A stretch of DNA of 64,000 bases from Stereum hirsutum FP-91666 SS1 (GCF_000264905.1 NW_006763132.1:1867822-1931821); one strand, 5' to 3'; positions 1-12,917 are shown, counted from the stretch's first letter. The notes: generated by a model from the letters alone, not told the origin. Translations and numbers: made by a program.

Positions 1-1
1 T

Positions 2-701
2 TGTCGGTCCTTGGCTACGTCTCTCGATGATTTCAAGAACCATCCATGGTTCTCACGCATCAACTGGGAGCGACTCGAGTCAAAGCAGCTCGTATCACCA
101 TTCGTGCCCAATGTGAGCTTTTTCGGCTCTGCTTTCGAAATTCGCAATGTGCTGATGCGTTCCACAGATGGGCGTCCCCAACTTCGACGTGCAGCACGAA
201 CTTGACGAATTTATGGCGGTCGAGAAGCCGCTCAAGCACAAGAAGCCCGCGGCCAACCGACCAGACCCTGAACGGATGAGGCCCGAGCTGCGGCAGCTTG
301 AGGAGCAATTCACGATGTATGATTTCACCACGACAACCCGACGATCGTATTACCCGATGAACGAGCCCATCGTCGCCACGAAGGACGGTGAGGACGACGG
401 GACGATTTTGGTGCAAAGTCGGACGGGGACGATGGAGCAGGAGAGTCGCGTGATGGTGCGATCGAGGCCGCCATCACCTCAGTTCGTGAACGCGATTGGC
501 CACCCGATCTCCTTCGCGAACGGCTATCCGAACGGACCCGTGCAGCACCCCTCTCGCGCACATTCACATTCCCGGACGCCTTCGCAAACGTCCAGCCATC
601 CTTCATCGCAGTCGCAGTCGCGCCCAGGCTCGCGACATCGGACCGCGGAGCAGCCGAATCGGATGGGTCCAACGACGAGTGTGCAGCGCTATTCTACATG
701 A
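2..701 (+). CDS. AGC/YANK-type serine/threonine protein kinase, C-terminal part
   Basis: Only the C-terminal end of the gene lies in the window; the kinase core is off the left edge. Two exons are read, 2-112 and 168-701, separated by a 55-nt phase-0 intron with a GTGAGC donor and a CACAG acceptor. The first exon holds the end of the kinase lobe with the motif HPWFSRINWERLESK, followed by FVPN. The second starts MGVPNFDVQHELDEF and then has a QLEEQFTMYDFTTTTRR stretch. This pattern (HPWF, INW, then NFD..HELEE and QLEEQF..YDFT) is that of the YANK/STK32 group of AGC kinases. The last ~100 residues are a low-complexity Ser/Pro/Gln/His tail, probably disordered and a site of phosphorylation. The cytoplasmic signalling role is inferred from the family, not visible here. 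Confidence 0.85.
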
Positions 702-2274
702 TCTTAATTTTATTCCGTCGCTTTCTCGCTCTCCGTGAGTCTTCCTCATATCTGAATTGTTCGATATGTGCTGACCGAATTTTGATCTTGACAGCTGTAC
801 TCCCATCGCGGTCTCTCCCCCTGTACCCGTTTCCTCGTGCTCTTGCCGTCTCACATTGTAACCTCGAACGCCTCCGTCTCTGTGCCACGCTATATCGTCC
901 CGGACCCCGAAAACTACACTGTCCATTAATTACCCTAATATCGACCGTCGTCTCCCTACATCATCCGCGCATAACACTGTCGAGCCCACTATTTATTCGT
1001 CTCTATCTGTGTCAGTCATCTTGGCCAACATGAACATGTACCCATTCAACCGAGCGCGCCGGACCGGTCCCACACGCTTTCTCTTTCTTCGTTGCAACTT
1101 CACTTCAATGATCTCCTTTTTTTGTTTTTTGTTTTGCTATATCTATACACACACAAATGACTTTGTCCATGCATGCATCTCTTCGATCTTCCTTCGTCTC
1201 TTGTTGTTGTTTTTACGTCGATCTTGATTTTTTGGGGCTATCTTTTGTCCTTCCTACTTTTTCTTTCTCTTTTTTTTTCTTTTGCTCGTTGCTCATCGCA
1301 CACATTTGTTCACGGTTTCCTCGCACGCACGTTTCCATACAACCTGCTCTCCACCCTCGCTGTATCCTAGATCTGTTATTCCCATTCCCGTTTCTCTCTT
1401 CCTTGCCCTTGCAATTGATTGCCCTCCGCACGTACTTACATACTCACTAGTTAGTAGTGGTGGTGCTTTAGTACGACTTGTTTATGACGCTCTATGCCTG
1501 AGGGCGAGCAAAATGATGATACATATACATGCCATGAACCATATATACGGCAGTGACTTATGTACGAATTGCTGAAACATCAGGGGCAAGGGCTCATCCT
1601 GAATAATTCTCAAAATTTCAACCTTCTGGACAGGATCTGAATCTCGTTCCCCAGGGAGGTGCGGGCTCCTCGGGTGTATTGAAATATGGCAGGCGTTGCC
1701 AATTGGACCCTCCGGCGGTCTACTGGCGCCAGAAGAAGCTCACCGCTCCGATACGCCACGAATATAAAAGACAGCACCGATCTACTGGGTGCGCATATTC
1801 AGATGGGAGTATATACGAGAACTTGAACCTTCTGCGTAGAGGTTTACACGATGCGATGACTGTACATTTTGGGAAATATCAAAGAGAATAACAGCCATGA
1901 TTTGTCGGTGAGAGTGAAGACGAAGGTTTACGCGGTCAGTCGGTTCAACATACTTATACAAGAAAAACCGGTGATTTCGAACCACCATAACATACAAAGG
2001 CTTCTCCGTGCCCAAATTTCAACACTTACTCGGTCGTTCTACTTCGTGAACAGCGGGGATTGAGAGATTATCGGTCATTGCTATAGATTCAGCTTTCAAT
2101 CTTCGAGACTCAATATAAGAACTCTAGATCACGTATTAGCTATAAACATGTACAATGTCAGTTCACATACAAGTCTTTTACATATTCACGCGTATCCGAT
2201 GTCACGACAGCAACTTAGACCAAGACTCGTAGAGCAACAGAAAGCTAAGTATTCGTTCAAGGTAAAGCAACACA
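702..2274. other. Non-coding stretch with pyrimidine-rich 3' region
   Basis: Between the kinase stop and the convergent APH-like gene. About 710-1450 of the + strand is strongly C/T-rich with T runs (for example around 1115-1135 and 1265-1285), which would suit a long 3' UTR or transcript-end region of the kinase. Open frames here are low-complexity Phe/Ser/Leu strings and look fortuitous. From 1560 to 2270 I see no coding signal. Confidence 0.5.
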
Positions 2275-3249
2275 TCATTTGCGGCCGAATCTGGGGCTGA
2301 CGCCCGGTGGGAGTGCTGAACGGTGGTCGAATTTAGTTCGAGGGTGAGAACAAAATAGGAGGGTTGTGCTTACCGATTGGGCCCCAACCATACTGAACAA
2401 GCCGATACGACGCGGAGAGTAAAGCCTGTACATCTTCCGAACGCGCTCGAGGATACTTGATCCTTTCGATAAGTGATTGGCGAAAGATGTCCCGATCTTT
2501 CTTGAGTGCGACCTCGATGAAGGGAAGCGGCATGAAGCAAGTTGCCCCGAAGTCCAACACCACCACTACCGACTGGCCATCCGGGGTCGTACTCTTCCTG
2601 AAATTACCAGGGTTGAAATCGGAAAGACAGAGGTATCGATCGTAATCCGATATATCGCCTTGGAAGTCGATGCGCAGCATTTTAAGAATCTAACATAGGT
2701 CTGAGCTCGCCATAGCACCTTGAGGCGTTGGCGAACACTTACCTTTTGGATGTGATCATAGAAGTCCTGGTCGGTTCTATAATCGGCGTTCGGAAGCCAT
2801 TCAGGGAAGAATGAGTGTACAATAGAACTTGTGTCGCTGCCGAAGTGTCCGAGTGTCGCGGTTGATGGTGCTCGGAGGTTGATCAACGCCTCGACAGCCC
2901 TCGCAATGAGGTCAACATCCTTCGAGTCGCAGTCTGTGCCCTCGATGTACTGCATGGTTATGTATCCGACGCGGCACCCGTGATAATCTGCCGTAAATGC
3001 ACGGAAAACGGAAGCAACTTGTACGCTTGAGATGCCGGCCTCGCGAAGAGCCATGGCTGTCCAATGCTGCATGTGCGCCTCGCCAAGGGTAACGTTCACA
3101 CCGCATTTGACCCATGCGATTTCTGAATGAGTAGAAGGATCGGTGATGGTGATTCCCTGGGGGAATTTGTGCTCCTCGCAGCGGGCGACGATGTCCTCGT
3201 CGGAGGGCAGACTCGGGTTATGTATGAAATCGTAGGATGAAGACGGCAT
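2275..3249 (-). CDS. Aminoglycoside-phosphotransferase/kinase-like protein
   Basis: Three exons on the minus strand: 3249-2743, 2689-2374 and 2315-2275, with introns of 53 and 58 nt, giving about 287 aa. Start chosen at MPSSSYDF because upstream frame is promoter-like. The fold is suggested by a catalytic-loop-like LCLSDFNPGNFR (Asp and downstream Asn in the right spacing) followed about 20 residues later by VVVLDFGATCF, which matches the DFG-type metal-binding loop of fungal APH-like proteins. The usual HGD is LSD here, so the loop His is missing. The short last exon gives the ending ALPPGVSPRFGRK; reading through intron 2 instead would end at SPSN. Substrate unknown; these proteins are expanded in basidiomycetes and many may be small-molecule kinases or pseudokinases. 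Confidence 0.75.
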
Positions 3250-5088
3250 GATAACTAGGAGGAAGAATTGGATATAAAGGAAACTTATAGGGTGAACTAT
3301 AAAGAAACCGACGCACTTCGAAGGACTGGGGTTTGACGATTGTGAGAGCAGAGAGATTGTTGCAGGACGTGGGGAGTTTGCGACGCTAAGATGGCCTCTC
3401 GCCCTGACCAAGAACCACGATGTGGGCTGTCTCACGATGAACGCCAACACGATCGGCATTGCCCCTCGTGTGTGGCGTTCGCATGCACCAAAGTGCCACA
3501 TTTCCGGTGGGCCACACCGGGCCGATTCGCGGGAGTGTGCGTTCTTCCTCCACATCACTGACTGGGATAACGGCCGTGCACACGATTCCTGCCAACCCTA
3601 CGAGAGTGACAAGACCTCTCGTTCCCAAGCAGTCGGCTTTTCGTAGTAGAAGCAGAAGATTTGACGAGTGCTGGAGAGATCGGCGAAAACGAGGACGCCA
3701 CTGAAACTTCTTCAAGTTGAGATTAATATTGCCACTGAAGAAAGTTCAGTGGCAGCATACGCGCTCGAGGGCATTTCAAAGTGAAGATTCTCGACCAAAC
3801 GTCACAGTTGATGCCTGATATATTTCCGTACTCACTTCATGCTGGGAACGACGAAAGAAAAAAAGGCCCGCGTTTCCGATTGTCTCTGCCTGGCATAGGT
3901 GCCACGGTCCTGGCACAGACAGCGACTTGACGCGGATTCGAGATTTGTGGGGAGGGCAGTGTCACGGAAGATTGAGCAATTCGTCAAAAGCAAGACAGAG
4001 CACTCTACGTAGAAAGCTTAAAGCCAGCAAGATCGTCACGGACGTGCCCAGGCACAAGCTTGGTTCAAACTTGGTTCAAACGACGTTGTGGCGGAAGAGT
4101 GGCAACAGTTCAACACGTACAAACAACTGCAAAGAAAGCAACCGGCACCTGCAGAGCTTGTGCTCCGTTGGCCAAGTTCATGAACTCGTCGAACGTCGAC
4201 GCACCTTCTTACTCAGGCTCCCTTCACTTCTAAAACTAGACTCTTCTGCGCCGGAAACACGAGTATGCATGCAGCAGGTATGTAATAGCCGAGCAGGCAT
4301 TTTATATGGTTGAAATCATACTTAATCAAAGTTGAAGGTTCCGAGCAAGGTGTTTCGCTTCGGCAACTTGGGTGTAGTCATTCGATGGAATGGTCTTCGT
4401 ACAAACGTATGCAAGATTCGCCGAATAACGGCGGCCGTATGTTTGCCGGGCAGTATTGCTGCACTATTGGGCCACAATGTAACAATCGTTCAAGACTTAT
4501 GGATGGTGGCAATGTTACTCTAGGCTTGGACCCTTGACCGCTTGAAGTTCGAAGGAAGAATATAATTAAAGTAGTCCGAGTCGAACGCTGAGATCAAGAT
4601 GCAAGCTCTGCACGACCATCAGTCGATATAGGGAAAGTGGGTGTAACAATCATTCATCATTCAGGGCAAACATGGCAGCAGAGAATCTAAAAGTTCCATA
4701 TCGATGCCACCTCGACGAAGCATTGAGCATGATTATGCCAGGTAAGTAATGGAATCACCCTTCCTCCAGCCGACATAGGCTCTGTCCATTGTATGCTTGA
4801 CCAAAGCTTACTCACATAGCAAGGCCTCGACACATAAGTACCCTCCACCCGAGCTCCAATATAAAAGCTGAGATCTCAACCTATTGCATGTCTAGTGGCT
4901 TCAAGCGAGCAAACAAGTTCCGCATCCCTCCCGATCTCTTAACACCCTCGACCCCTGTGGTCGCCCTCTCGTCTAGGTCACCTGTCTACTCGGACTCTAC
5001 TTCAGCCGTGAGCTTTCAAGTACTGTGAGTTTCGTGCTTCGCTCACTCGTCCGGTTTTCGTCCGGTTTTCGTGGATGCATTCTAGAAC
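3250..5088. other. Intergenic stretch, no supported gene
   Basis: Divergent promoter region between the APH-like gene and the membrane-protein gene. The longest open frame (3927-4313, +) has no family resemblance and no splice support. There is an 11-bp direct repeat, CTTGGTTCAAA twice in tandem, near 4058-4079. Nothing else stands out. Confidence 0.4.
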
Positions 5089-6692
5089 ATGGCGTCCTTA
5101 CCTTCATCATTTTCAGGTATCTCTCAGAACCGGCTCTCCCCTCGAGAATTTGTGCCTGGGCAGTGCAACACCAGCACAAAAGAGCACAGGAAAGAGCTCC
5201 CTCGCGAGGTCATATCCCTTTTCTCGCCATCGAAGTCTTCTGGTCAACCAGTAGGTGCCAAACTCGTTGAGCTAGCGGACAAAGGCTCATCGACTCGCGA
5301 CCAGTCACTCAAAAGTTCTTCGTCCAATCCACCGCCTACTCAAATCATCTCAAAATTAGGCATATCAACCAGCGATCTGCGGTATAAAGGTCCGGCACCT
5401 GATTTGCTGCCTACCCCAGCTATCCCAACTACCCCGAGCGGATCAGCTTCCTCACCAACCGCCGTCCACAGCCCTTCGACAGATAACAGCTCGGACGACA
5501 ACAACGTTCCAGATACCGAAACAGTGTCTAGTCAGAATCTTTTGAGCACTATGTTCTCCAGCTTACTTCAGGGGCCTCCGAACGGGGTACGTTTTCTCTC
5601 CCCTCGTCTACAGTCATATAATTCGTTTAACAAATCAATATCACATCCAGGTCACCAATCTTGCGCAGAACATAGCCAACCCCTTCTCAGGGTCAAGTGC
5701 CACTCAGGATCCAGCTAACCCTCATGCACCCGCTATGCCCCTCAATACTTCGAAATTACCCTTCCAGCAGGCCCGGGAGTTGGTCGACAACATCCCCAAC
5801 GTCAGAGCGTTATTCGATTCGTCAAAAAAGCCTGAGGAGAGGATATCCACGTTCGGCGACCAGCTGAAGGAGCTATTCAAGAGGCTGTACTATATATTCT
5901 TCCTGCCGATCAGCTGGTTCTTCACGTTCACGCACGCAATTCAGCAGATAATCGTTCATCTTTCGGTGAGCATCTCCTTTTCTTGTGCGCTTAGCCTCGC
6001 TCCTAATTATATATCTTCGAATCAGTTACTTCCCGCCTGGGGCATGATTCAATTCTACGAACGTACCATCCGGTCCAAGGTCCCTTGGTTACCTTCCATT
6101 TGGGGCATATTCATCTGGATGTTTCCCAGCGGCCTCGGCAACCTACTCCACTTCCAAAACATGTTTGACGTTGTGTTTCCTGTCCCTAAAAGTCTTGTTC
6201 CGCCTGTCGAAGTGGACTTTAACGCTATTGGGACGGGCCAACCCTTGTTCAAGATACCTGGAGCTGGTAATTAGATGGCTGTGGCAAAAGACAGTGGTAG
6301 AATTGTTGTATCGAATCTGGATTCTCGGGTGGATCACATTCCTTCTGGTGAGCTCTATTTAGTGAAGATATCTTGCGAAGACATAGCTTAATGTTGGCGT
6401 TGCCAATTGTTTATCACAGATATCGTACCGGATACTCGTACCACTGCTTCGTTATGCGTTCCGATCTCTCCTTCGCGTTCAGATTCGTCTTCTGTTGACA
6501 GAAGCTCTAAGACGTACTTGGTGGAACGTTTGCATTTTCTTTTTGGGTCTCGCATGGTATAGCTCTCGTCGAATATTGCATTACATCGTGGAAGAACATA
6601 TTGGCAAAGTCAGGACTCTTCCAGTGATCGGGCTTGTTTATAATCGTTTGTTGACTCGTACTCTACGGTACTACACATTGGTGCCAAATTGA
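5089..6692 (+). CDS. Multi-pass membrane protein of unknown function
   Basis: Read as exons 5089-5586, 5651-5965, 6026-about 6267, about 6302-6347 and 6420-6692. The N-terminal ~170 residues are Ser/Pro/Thr-rich and probably disordered (MASLPSSFSG start). The second exon carries a basic amphipathic piece (FGDQLKELFKRLYYIFFLPI) and a hydrophobic segment. Later exons add hydrophobic helices around LLPAWGMIQF, WGIFIWMFP, ELLYRIWILGWITFLL and CIFFLGLAWY, so four or more membrane spans are likely. The intron 5966-6025 has no stop and keeps frame, so retention is possible. The junction near 6267 is a problem: frames on the two sides differ and only a 34-nt GTAATT...GTAG intron joins them. I do not recognise the family. 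Confidence 0.6.
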
Positions 6693-7037
6693 ATCCATAA
6701 TCTCCAATAATTACTTATGAAGAGTGCATGTATTTGCCGCTGTTTTGTTCTCTAGTAAGTATCTCGCATCCATCGCGCTGGCACGACCAAGGCACGACGC
6801 GTCGCGAGAGGAACTTTCTCGGAGTTACCCGAAACCCCTTTACCTCTTTGCCACAAGACCAAAGACATGCCGTATGTCAGTTCGCCGCGAGGTCACCGTG
6901 TTGAGCGATCACGACAACGGGGTTTCTTCTCTCCACCCTCATCTTTGTCCTCTGCTGTCCTCAGTCCCTAGTCCTTCAATCTTCGCCTCCTACCTTTCTC
7001 CTCAGCCTAAGGTTTATTTAGCACAACTTCTGGCACA

Positions 7038-9522
7038 ATGTCTACGCCCACCAACAAAGCTGCCCAGTTGAAAGCAGAGGGCAACGCCTTGTTCGCGAAG
7101 AAGGATTTCAAGCAAGCTATTCAGAAGTACGGCGAAGCCATCGATGTGGATGGAAATAACGCAGTTTTATACTCCAACAGGGCTGCGTGCCACCTAAACT
7201 TACAACAGTGAGTGGTCCAAGAGTCTATCACTTGTGCGAAAATACAGGGCTAGAGTACTTGGTTCTGATGTCGAGAATCGCCCTTGAAGATATAAAGAGG
7301 CGATCACCGACTCAGAGAAGGTAATCTTCGCGTGTTGTCATATACCTGGCTAGCCTCGGTACTCACGCGTTCCGCACGGATGACAGGCAACAGAATTGGA
7401 CCCCGCCTACTCGAAAGCTTGGAATCGTCTTGCCGCTGCTCAGGACGTGAGTCGGGTCGATATTTATCTTTGACATTGCTGTGTCTCAACTTCGCGCCCT
7501 ATGACAGGCCCTTGATCTCTACCCCAACGCCATAAAATCGTACCAACGCGCCATCGATACACTTCCAAAAGAGTCTCCGACACCTACAGAGCTCACACAA
7601 AAGAAGCAATACGAGGCCGCTCGCGATGCAGTCGCGATCAAGCAGCAGAACCTGGAAGCCGCGAGAAACAGACCTCGGCAGCAACCTACTGCTGAAGAGC
7701 CATACATCCGTATGAACACCAACACGCAGAGAATGCCGTGGGTGGTGGCGAACGAGTTGATCCCGACTCTGAGGCTGAAAGAGAATTATTTTAGCAGCGT
7801 AAGTCCCTTTCATACCTTGTAGATAGCGCGCGAAACTCATGCACGTGGTGGATGATGTGTTACCTATATCGCCCGTAGGCGTATCTCATTGGCGAAGCTG
7901 AAATGGTGCGTTGGGTGTCTTTGTTTGGCCGACCTAGGAAACTTTGTTAAGTGCTTTCGTATAGTGCTTCCAGCAAGCAAATCAGATAATGAACAGCCTG
8001 AGGAAGGTCCCGAGTCCCATGGGTCCAATGTACTTCGGCGTGACCGGGGTATGTCCCACAAACAACTCGATATACACTCTCACCTATTGTAACCGTCTCT
8101 CCCATCCTCATCTGGTCGGCAGGCTATCGAATCACTGAGCAATGCCGTCATGATGGATAGGCGTGTCTTCCGTCTCGAAAGTATGGAGTGGGTTCAGAAG
8201 TATAATGACCAGAGTGCGCCCTCATTCGTCTGTCTCACATTGCTATCTTCTAACAATATGCGAAAGTGTCTATGGAGACGGGCAGGGTGAACGGTCCAAA
8301 CGTCAGAGGCAGCACCGAGAGTATCATAGACGGAATTCGTCAGAGGTTCGATGAGGGAGGCTTTGATGTAGCTCGGCCATGCGCCAGCGTCGCAGTCAGG
8401 TTCGTTTTCCAACATCACCCTGAAGCTCGCCAGCTCATGATCGCCTGTCTTGTTACAACCTAATAGGAGCATCATCATGCTGGCTAATGTGGAGGCTGGT
8501 CTTCAACGTAAGCACGAGTTAGCAGTCGAACGGTACGATCAAGCCCTCGCCATCCTGAGATGGGGAAGGGAGCACTGGAAGGATGTTCCGAAGGACGACA
8601 GAGGAACCATCTTTGAGGATTCGTTTATGAGAGGTGTGAGAGACCTACGCCTAGAGGCGTACATGGAGGTATGTTGTATTTCCATGTGCTAAATCGCTGA
8701 TTCTCAAGATTGTTTGATACCTGACTGACGATATGTCTATGCGATGGCCAGGCCTGGATGACTAACAAAAAATCCAAGAAATTTACACTTGATGACCTTC
8801 TGAAAGAGGCGGAAGATATACTAGCAGAAGTCAGAGCTCATCCTTGTACGGAAGAGATGAAGCGCGAAATCCCTGGCTTCGCTCTGGCTTTTTGGTCGTA
8901 CGTTGAGGGGCATGCACTGGCGTAAGTCACATTTGTACCCCTGTATCAACCGTACTTGCTCTCGTGTCTCCGTTCTCCGGCATATTTTGTTGATTTTGAT
9001 GTCTAGGATGATCGGCTTCGTCAAGAACTGGGCTCCTCGTGTTGGTCAATTTGGCAATGCTAGCACACGGGAAGAGATCGAGACCACATTCATGAAGTCT
9101 TTCCAAGAGTCTGCCAAAGCGTATTTTGAGGCTGCGGACAAGTTCCCGGAAGACGATGAAGCGCACGTTTGTAAGCCCCCACTCTCACCATTCCGTTCTG
9201 CACACACTTACATGCGACCACGATCACTAACTCTCACCTCATCGCACCAGGGTACCTCAACTGTGGTATCGACATCTACTGGCGTACCGGTATCCCGCTC
9301 AAAGTCTCCCTTCCCATCATGGAACGTATTCGCAAAGCCCACAACACGATGCGTAAGGCGAAGATATGGGAGAACTCGGCGATGGGTATGCAAGGGAGGG
9401 ATCAAGCGCTGCAGAGGTTAGCGTGGTTCGAAGAGGATGTAAAGAAGGCTATGGCAGAGGGACAATTTGACGGTGAGGCACAGATACTGCCTAGTTGGTG
9501 TCAGCCAGAAAATAACGAGTGA
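7038..9522 (+). CDS. Tetratricopeptide-repeat (TPR) protein
   Basis: Twelve exons keep phase throughout: 7038-7207, 7290-7320, 7387-7446, 7508-7798, 7879-7905, 7974-8048, 8123-8213, 8267-8399, 8467-8668, 8752-8921, 9007-9170 and 9251-9522, about 561 aa. The N-terminus shows TPR motifs in order: KAEGNALFAKKDFKQAIQKY, AVLYSNRAACHLNLQQYKEA and AYSKAWNRLAAAQDALDLYP, each with the W/L/G/A/F/A/P spacing of TPR helices, as in Hsp70/Hsp90 co-chaperones (Sgt/Sti1-like). The rest (from about residue 130) is mostly helical, with charged C-terminal helices (WFEEDVKKAMAEGQFDG), and is not recognised. No signal peptide or membrane span. Likely a cytosolic scaffold; partner unknown. The exon structure is well supported by phase; function is inferred only for the TPR part. 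Confidence 0.85.
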
Positions 9523-10063
9523 TCGTAAACGCACCATGGCATGGGAGAGTACGCGAGCGTTGGATTTGGGTTGAGTGCTCGATCTTTCTTCAGTACCGAT
9601 TATTTATGTAACACTCTTCTTGGTATACATCACTTACACTACCTACTGCTATCCATGCTGTCTCCGTCAATCAAGAATGATTAGTCTGGTTTATTCGATC
9701 CCAGCCGCTACAGTCACTGCATTCGAGTGTGTGGCAACAGGTAAAGATGACCATACAATTCGAAATCCCGCGGTGCCACAACACCCTAGACTGTAACATC
9801 AATCATCCTTGCTACTGCAGGCTACTGCCAGCGCCTGCAGCCATCCAGAATTCTTTTCGATCCTGATCATTCTGACGAACGTACCAGTCGCTTTCACTTG
9901 GATCTGAGCGTAACCGGTTCGACTTGTACAGTATGTAAGTCGTGAAGCCTTGTCCTGGAATTTTCCTCTATCACATTCGGTATGGCTCCTCGCTCCGTCG
10001 CTCACTTCTATAACATGTTCACGTCGTGGGGCACAGATTTTAACATCAAGTTTTGAGGTTGTA
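9523..10063. other. Intergenic region between TPR gene and NPR3
   Basis: Holds the 3' end of the TPR gene and the promoter/5' leader of NPR3. The frame of NPR3 is open upstream of its first ATG, but that stretch does not resemble the family. No repeat or RNA gene seen. Confidence 0.4.
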
Positions 10064-12917
10064 ATGGCTGAGACATTGCTAGCCATCGTGTTAGTAACCT
10101 CATCGGCAAGAGGAAGCCACCTAGTCTGTCGCTGGCCGCCCGCTCCCCAATCATCTCCTCGTCTTTCTCGTCCTCGGCCCAATTACAATAACCATGCTAA
10201 CCGTTTCGATAATCCCTGGCGCGCATCTAACATGCCCGATGGATCACAGTCGAATGTTCCTTTCAATTTGCCCGAAGCCAAAGATGAATGGGATTACATA
10301 TGGCAACGGCCTCACCAGAACGCTCGCGACCGCTCCATCTCATTTTCGCACCAGTCTTCCTCCCACCACGCGCATTCCGGACGGACATCGCCCGTAAAAG
10401 ATGGAGGAGGGTTCACGGGTACGATGGATGACGGGGCTGACGATCCACCGCTGAAGGACAGCTTCGATGACTTCTTGGGGTATGAAAGTGAGTTTTTGGC
10501 CAACATATTGTCGCCTCAGCCGGCTTTGTGCCACCAAAAGTTCGAGCTCGTGGTGGACGATTTGTGTTTCATCGGGCATCCAGTCTGTGCAGAGTCGGAC
10601 GGAGTATGGAGGTTCAAGTCCGAGAAAAGGGATTATTCGAGAGGGAGAGGTTCGAGGAAGCGTACAATGTCAAGCGAAGACCTGTCCGGATCTACCGAGC
10701 TGGGGAGGAATACATCACCGGTGCCCGAGACGTCGAACGCGAAGTCTTCATGGTTGCATTCTTTCCATCTAGTGCTCGTACACGATCTACCGGACCCCTC
10801 GTCTTCTGCATCAGGCAACATCTCGAAGTACTTCGACGTCATATATGAACAGATCGCGTTCACGGTCACTGCGGTGTTGTTCCAAGAGCAGGTGTTGGCG
10901 AATTTTGTCGAGTCGGAATGTGAAGTGTTAGGGAGACTGAAAGACGACTGTGCAGCCAGAGGTTTGTTGGTTTGATCTTCCATGCCTCAAACTGTTATAT
11001 CTAAGGCTTCTTGATTTCACTCATTAGGCGAACCATTCGAACAATTCATAACCGAAGCCATTCTCAACTGTTCCATCGCTCCCGCCATGAGAACCCTCTA
11101 CGAATGCATCAAGTCTCGTTCTCTGGCCCAACTGACGATCCATAACCTTACTCTCGAACTGCAACTCCCACCTTACATCGACTCCCTCCTACATAGCGTA
11201 GACGACACCGACGCAGACCTAAATTATCTGGGAACCGAGTCGTCTCATGGTATAAGCCTTGATAGCAGTATGAGCGGTATAACAGGCAGAGGAAGTGGAG
11301 GAGGGTGGGGGAAGGAGTTGAGCTTCGCGTGGCGGTTGCCGAGTTTGGATCCCTGGAAGAGTTTGTTGCTCTTAGACGGATCAGAAGGCAAGGACTGGAT
11401 GGAGGTCTATGCAAGTTTGAAGTCAGGGGCTGTCAAGGAAGAGGATCGGGTGCTGGGCGAGCAGTTGGTGCGATTCTTGGAGATGGCAGATGTCACACTT
11501 TCGTATGTTTTCTTACTACAGACCGCGCAGGCAGGCCGACGCTGACCTCCCATTCCATTTCGACAGATTTGTTGATATGGCAAGTTTGCTCGATTGGAAT
11601 CTGGAGTCACAAGTTTTTCCTATCGTAAGGTGGCTTGTGCATCACCGTCGAGCCAAAGTCGTCGATATCGTTCACCGTGGCCTCAAAACTGTGTTTACAG
11701 TTAGTCCCAAATTCGAAGCTCCGTGCGTCTACTTGCTTGCATCCGTATTGTTTTCCTTTTTGCTCCTAACAATATGCCTCTCAGTGTCAGACAGCTTTCG
11801 TCCGAGTTCCGCACTGCCTTCCCCGACTCTTCTATCCCCCCTCTCCCTTCGCTGCTTTCCACGGTCTCCTCCGCCCAATCCAAACACTTCTATGCGGCCG
11901 TAGTACGCTCCAAAGAACGCATTCCGCAATACTTGAGCGTGGTGCAGTGGATGCTGAAGAAGGACCTCTTGGTGACGCTTCACTTAAGAATCAGGGTTGT
12001 CGTCCCGAGCGAGCTGAAGGCGAGGGTAAGAAAGGAATGGGGTAGGAAGAGGGCGGGAGCGAAGAGGAGAAGGGAAATAAGGAGAAAGTTGGGCACGTAT
12101 ATTTCATTTGAGGATGAGAAGTCGAACAAATATTCTGCGTTCACCGGGAGAGGGAGGAGGAGGAAGCCGGTGCTCCTGGATGACGAAGAGGACAAGAAGG
12201 AAACTGACGAGATGTCGACATTAGGAGACGAACTGTTTGAAGAGAGTCAGTCTCCACCTTGGCTCTCGCTCTCACCGAAATCAATTCGGCAGAGTACTCG
12301 TCGTGGCTCGAGTGGGCTCGACCCCAGGCCCATTCTCGCTGACCTCACTGAACCGCCCATTGCTGAAGAGACTGGTGACCTTGAGCTCGACAATGAGGAT
12401 GAAGACGAAGAGGTTGACGTGGAAGAGAGCGAACCTGGGAGGGGCGAGGACTTTGATCTGGAGATAGGCGAGATAGAGTTCGAGACAAAGGAAGGTGAGA
12501 AGGACGACAGCGTGTCGAGTATCATCGTCGATCCTGGGAGAGCAACGTATAAGGAGAGACAGTGGTTGGAGGCAATGTTGGAAGGGAAGGACTCCGTTGT
12601 GGCGAGACGCTTTCAGCAGTACGTCTTCCCTACCTCTGTCTGTTGACTCACCCCCTATTCGTCTCTTGACTTCACCGGCGTGCTTACCAGAGCTTTCATA
12701 TTGGACAGGATTAACCGGTACTTTGATGGGAAATGTACTGACGATGAGATCCTCTTCCGCGCTGAAATCACAAGGAAGCAATTGAGAGAAGTGTTGCATC
12801 ACTTTGAGGAATATGTATGTCCCACGCCCTTCTCTTCTCCTTTTGAGCACACATCTGCCTTGACTGTCGTTACTGATCCTCGCTCGGTAGGTACAAACGA
12901 CTCTGCATCCATCCTGA
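10064..12917 (+). CDS. NPR3: Nitrogen permease regulator 3 (Npr3/NPRL3), SEACIT/GATOR1 subunit
   Basis: Six exons: 10064-10961, 11028-11502, 11567-11722, 11785-12618, 12709-12814 and 12891-12917, about 831 aa. The start MAETLLAIVLVTSSARGSH with RWPP following is the typical Npr3/NPRL3 longin-type N-terminus. Further family marks are FDDFLGYESEFLANILSP, KFELVVDDLCFIGHP, FHLVLVHDLPD, YEQIAFTVTAVLFQEQ and, near the end, WLEAMLEGKD and the helical FDGKCTDDEILFRAEITR. The final 27-nt exon encodes VQTTLHPS, matching the usual QT.LHPS ending. Between residues ~600 and 750 lies an acidic low-complexity insert. In fungi Npr2-Npr3 with Iml1 acts on the vacuolar membrane as the GAP complex that restrains TORC1 on amino-acid starvation. 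An alternative acceptor for exon 5 at 12690 is possible. Confidence 0.92.

Noticed and set aside
5966..6025. Reading the membrane-protein gene through as one exon
   Set aside because: The 60-nt piece lacks stops, but it has a clear GTGAGC donor, an AATCAG acceptor and a branch-like CTAAT, so an intron is more likely; retention remains possible.
9950..10063. Upstream extension of the NPR3 frame
   Set aside because: Open but unlike the family; the Met at 10064 starts the conserved longin-type N-terminus.
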